A stretch of DNA of 25,264 nucleotides from a virus. The first letter of the stretch is position 1; each line of letters opens with the position of its first letter. A model generated the notes under the pieces. The model was not told where the DNA came from, did no database searches, and saw only the letters and a list, made by a program, of their open reading frames with translations. A program made the translations under genes and the position numbers. Below are positions 22,790 through 25,264 of the stretch, piece after piece. The DNA lies in the IMG/VR virus record IMGVR_UViG_3300025769_000770, positions 1 to 25,264 of that record, one strand, 5' to 3'.

Positions 22790-23459
22790 CGACATAGAAC
22801 ACATCTATGAGAAGTTGAGTGCTCTATATCCAAACTACTCAAACAAGAAACCCAAGGCAAAGATACACTCAAAAGCATACACCAGTCTCGTAGGCGTGAT
22901 GCTGTCAGCACAGAGTCAGGACAAGAGAACCGCGGTGGCTTGTAGGCAACTATTCGCACTGGCAGACACACCCGAGGACATGTTGAAACTCACACAGGAA
23001 GAGATCATAGAGGCCATCCGACCCGCAGGACTGTTCAACGCCAAGTCAAAGAACATACTAGCGACCAGCAAGATGCTTTTGGATAAGTTTGACGGACGTG
23101 TGCCCAGCACCCAGAAAGAACTGATGACACTACCCGGTGTGGGTCGTAAGAGCTCTGACATCGTTATGAGGTTCGTTTTTGGGGAACCACACATAGCGGT
23201 GGACACACACGTGTTCAGGATGTTGTGGAGACTGGGCTGGGCGGATTCATTAGACGAGGGCAAGGCCTCCATAACAGTCAACAACACCACACCCGGCAAG
23301 TACAAGTACGGTGCCCACATGTGGTTAATAACACACGCCAAGTTGGTGTGTAGATCTAGATCACCGTTGTGTGATCAATGTGTGATCAGAGCCGTGTGTG
23401 ACCAGAGGAACATAGACACTCCAAAGAATCGACTGCGTCAAAAAATCGCCACTTCATAA
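22776..23459 (+). CDS. nth: Endonuclease III-like DNA glycosylase/AP lyase
   Basis: Endonuclease III removes oxidised pyrimidines and cleaves at abasic sites. This 227-aa protein has the helix-hairpin-helix LPGVGRKSSDIV (119-130) with the catalytic Lys125, and VDTHV (142-146) with catalytic Asp143. The iron-sulphur cluster spacing Cys192-X6-Cys199-X2-Cys202-X5-Cys208 is exactly that of E. coli Nth. An earlier LVGVMLSAQSQDK segment (38-50) also matches. The length is close to the E. coli enzyme's. It overlaps gp41 by 14 bases, so it is made with the primosome. All key residues are present. Confidence 0.95.
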   Translation: MKNSNDIEHIYEKLSALYPNYSNKKPKAKIHSKAYTSLVGVMLSAQSQDKRTAVACRQLFALADTPEDMLKLTQEEIIEAIRPAGLFNAKSKNILATSKMLLDKFDGRVPSTQKELMTLPGVGRKSSDIVMRFVFGEPHIAVDTHVFRMLWRLGWADSLDEGKASITVNNTTPGKYKYGAHMWLITHAKLVCRSRSPLCDQCVIRAVCDQRNIDTPKNRLRQKIATS

Positions 23460-23467
23460 TCTGCGCA

Positions 23468-23475
23468 GATAAATA
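23468..23475 (+). promoter_or_regulatory. Possible weak late promoter GATAAATA
   Basis: GATAAATA differs from the T4 late -10 box TATAAATA at one position. It lies in the 60-base gap between nth and the DnaE-like gene, 44 bases before the ATG. A promoter here would let the polymerase gene be expressed apart from the operon. The gap otherwise shows nothing I can name. One mismatch in a very conserved box keeps this uncertain. Confidence 0.25.
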
Positions 23476-23519
23476 TTCCTGCTCAAGGCAATAACAGGCA
23501 AACTTAAAAGCATAGGCAA

Positions 23520-25211
23520 ATGAAAGACAAGGAACTGAACGACATAACAAGGCTGTACGATAGATTCATCAGGCAATGTCCAGGCACAGAAGAATACACG
23601 CATAGGCTAGCCGAGGAGACTCGCATCATCCTTCAACTACGTTTCGTAGACTACTTCATACAAATATGTGACATCATAGCAATGACCCGAGACATACCAC
23701 ACATGACACGTGGTAGCGCTGGATCGTCATTGGTCTGTTACCTATTGGGCATAACGGATGTGGACCCAGTGGAGTGGGACATACCAGTGGCTAGATTCCT
23801 CAACCCCAATCGAGACGACCTTCCCGATGTGGACATAGATTTTCCCCACCACAAACAGGAAGAGGTCATGAAGAGGATCTTCAAGAAGTGGCCGGGACGC
23901 AGTGCTAGGATATCCAACTACGTGCTCTACAAGGATAAGTCAGCGCGACGTGAAGCGGCCAAGCGACTTGGAGTCAAGGGCAACCTACCCCGCAGGTTCA
24001 CATACGATTCGTTAGGCATCGACACAAAGGAGGCCAAACGTATCGAAAACAAACTGAAAGGCAAGAAGAGATGCATATCAAAACACTGCGGAGGAATACT
24101 GATGTTTCAAAGACAACTACCAAAAAGCCTGTTCACGGCGGAGAACCAAATACTGCTAGACAAGAACGAAGTAGAGGACCTAGAACACCTGAAGGTGGAT
24201 ATTTTAGCCAATCGTGGTTTGTCACAACTCATAGAGATAGACCCCACGCGGAAACTGACGGACTATCCCGAAGAGGATTCCGCTACTTCGGAACTTTTGT
24301 GCAGGGGGGACGTGCTGGGAGTGACACAGGCAGAGAGTCCGGCCATGCGGAGACTGTTCAGGGCGATAAAACCAAAGAGTGTTAGGGACTGTGTGTTCGG
24401 GACGGCACTGATAAGGCCAGTGGCAGTGTCCGGACGCAGGAAGGCGACCATGTTCCATGACTGGAGCAAGGAACGTATGAGTGACAGCATAGTGTACGAG
24501 GATGATGCCATAGATAGGATCGCAGAAGTGCTGGGCATAGACAAGTACGAAGCGGACATGTACAGACGTGCATTCGCAAAGAAGAACGAAGAAAGGATCA
24601 TGGAGTTTATATCGAGACTCGGTGACCATCCACGCAAGGACGAGATCATAACAATGCTACAGTCGTTATCTGGGTTTGGATTGTGCAGGGCACACGCTGT
24701 GAACCTGGGCAGACTGATATGGGCACTAGCATACCAAAAAGCACACAACAAAGAAAAATTCTGGCAGTCTTGCTTGAAGCACTGCCAAGGATCATACAAG
24801 CGTTGGGTTTACAGGACTGAGGCAAAGCGTGTGGGCATAGAAGTTGTCACACCTAGCAAGTCAGACAAGTGGGACACACCGGAATTCCAATACAGGAAGT
24901 ACGGTTGGTGGAGCCAGGAAGATTTCATGCCAGGAATGTATGTCAGAGAGTTGTACTTGGACAAGGTCGAATTCGCAGGTATGATAGCCAATGGCAGAGT
25001 ATTCAGGGGGGACAAGGGAAGATACGTGACATTCCTCACGTTGGGTGTGGGTAACGGACAATACATCGATGTCACTATAAAACGAGCGTTTGCGTATAGC
25101 GATCATGATGTCGTTTGGGGACAGGGAACAATAAGACATTCTAACAATTCTGATTTTGTGGAATGCTTTGACTCAAAAGGATTCAGATTAGAGAAATATA
25201 TTTCTAATTGA
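23520..25211 (+). CDS. DnaE-type DNA polymerase core without PHP domain
   Basis: This 563-aa protein matches bacterial DNA polymerase III alpha from about one third in. Visible are TRGSAGSSLVCYLLGITDVDP (63-83), like GRGSGAGSLVAY; ARFLNPNRDDLPDVDIDF (91-108), holding catalytic Asp103 and Asp105; HLKVDILANRGLSQL (223-237), with the third Asp227; GDVLGVTQAESPAMRRLF (263-280); and SGFGLCRAHAVNLGRL (384-399), like the NKSHAAAY region. A later EFAGMIANGRVF segment (484-495) resembles the OB domain. The PHP domain is absent, so the protein is about half normal size. It is a candidate polymerase that may work with a clamp. A relic or repair role is also possible. Confidence 0.85.
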   Translation: MKDKELNDITRLYDRFIRQCPGTEEYTHRLAEETRIILQLRFVDYFIQICDIIAMTRDIPHMTRGSAGSSLVCYLLGITDVDPVEWDIPVARFLNPNRDDLPDVDIDFPHHKQEEVMKRIFKKWPGRSARISNYVLYKDKSARREAAKRLGVKGNLPRRFTYDSLGIDTKEAKRIENKLKGKKRCISKHCGGILMFQRQLPKSLFTAENQILLDKNEVEDLEHLKVDILANRGLSQLIEIDPTRKLTDYPEEDSATSELLCRGDVLGVTQAESPAMRRLFRAIKPKSVRDCVFGTALIRPVAVSGRRKATMFHDWSKERMSDSIVYEDDAIDRIAEVLGIDKYEADMYRRAFAKKNEERIMEFISRLGDHPRKDEIITMLQSLSGFGLCRAHAVNLGRLIWALAYQKAHNKEKFWQSCLKHCQGSYKRWVYRTEAKRVGIEVVTPSKSDKWDTPEFQYRKYGWWSQEDFMPGMYVRELYLDKVEFAGMIANGRVFRGDKGRYVTFLTLGVGNGQYIDVTIKRAFAYSDHDVVWGQGTIRHSNNSDFVECFDSKGFRLEKYISN

Positions 25212-25234
25212 AGGTCTAATTAAATACACACATA

Positions 25235-25264
25235 ATGATTTTGATAGCACACAGAGGTAATGTG
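25235..25264 (+). CDS. Possible start of a further gene (3' end outside window)
   Basis: An ATG at 25235 opens a frame reading MILIAHRGNV to the window's end. IAHRGN near an N-terminus is typical of glycerophosphodiester phosphodiesterase-like proteins, in which the His starts the active site. Ten codons are too few to be sure. The 23 bases between it and the DnaE-like stop are A/T-rich. Confidence 0.35.
   Translation, partial: MILIAHRGNV

Noticed and set aside
24263-24799. Minus-strand open frame of 178 codons within the DnaE-like gene
   Set aside because: It is antisense to conserved polymerase motifs and has no homology I can name.
1-25264. tRNA genes, CRISPR arrays or insertion sequences
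   Set aside because: No cloverleaf-like gene in the few gaps, no regularly spaced repeats and no transposase-like protein were seen; a tRNA search program was not run.

Overview
The window looks like part of a T4-like (Straboviridae/Kyanoviridae-type) bacteriophage genome, most like the marine myoviruses of cyanobacteria and SAR11-type hosts. The main evidence is a set of T4-type replication and recombination proteins recognisable from their motifs: gp32 single-stranded DNA binding protein, UvsX, a UvsY-like protein, UvsW, the clamp-loader subunit gp62, primase gp61 and helicase gp41. Genes are tightly packed, with many stop/start overlaps and almost no intergenic DNA. No photosynthesis gene, tRNA, rRNA, integrase, CRISPR array or insertion sequence was seen. 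The host cannot be named from this window.

Layout. (1) Positions 1-3598 hold a recombination block: the 3' part of gp32, an AT-rich unknown gene, uvsX, a small acidic protein and a UvsY-like protein. (2) Positions 3582-13038 form a glycan/surface-modification island. It holds two SAM methyltransferases, a HAD-type phosphatase-like protein, three DxD-type glycosyltransferases, a GT61 (DUF563) glycosyltransferase, four diverged copies of one capsule-synthesis-like family, and a DUF115/GT42-like protein. Three genes at 5968-7585 run on the minus strand; the rest run on the plus strand. (3) A minus-strand SprT-like metalloprotease gene converges on the island's end. Divergent from it is a perfect sigma70 promoter (TTGACA-16-TATAAT), followed by a replication operon at 13568-18990: a HARP-like protein, UvsW, two unknowns, gp62, a zinc-finger-like protein, an unknown, and a 196-aa miniature DnaE-like protein. 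(4) Positions 18966-20333 hold a hairpin, a tiny basic ORF, a minus-strand unknown gene, and a virion-type protein behind an exact T4 late promoter (TATAAATA). (5) Positions 20344-25211 hold primase, helicase, endonuclease III and a 563-aa DnaE-type polymerase core without a PHP domain. The final 30 bases may begin another gene.

How the genes may work together. gp32, UvsX and UvsY would start recombination-dependent replication. UvsW would remodel branched DNA, gp41 and gp61 would act as primosome, and gp62 as half of the clamp loader. Endonuclease III would repair oxidised bases. The polymerase question is the most interesting point: no gp43, gp44 or gp45 lies here, yet two DnaE-family proteins that both keep the catalytic aspartates do. 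The island probably makes or modifies a glycan on the host surface or virion, and its four-copy family may have grown by duplication and divergence.
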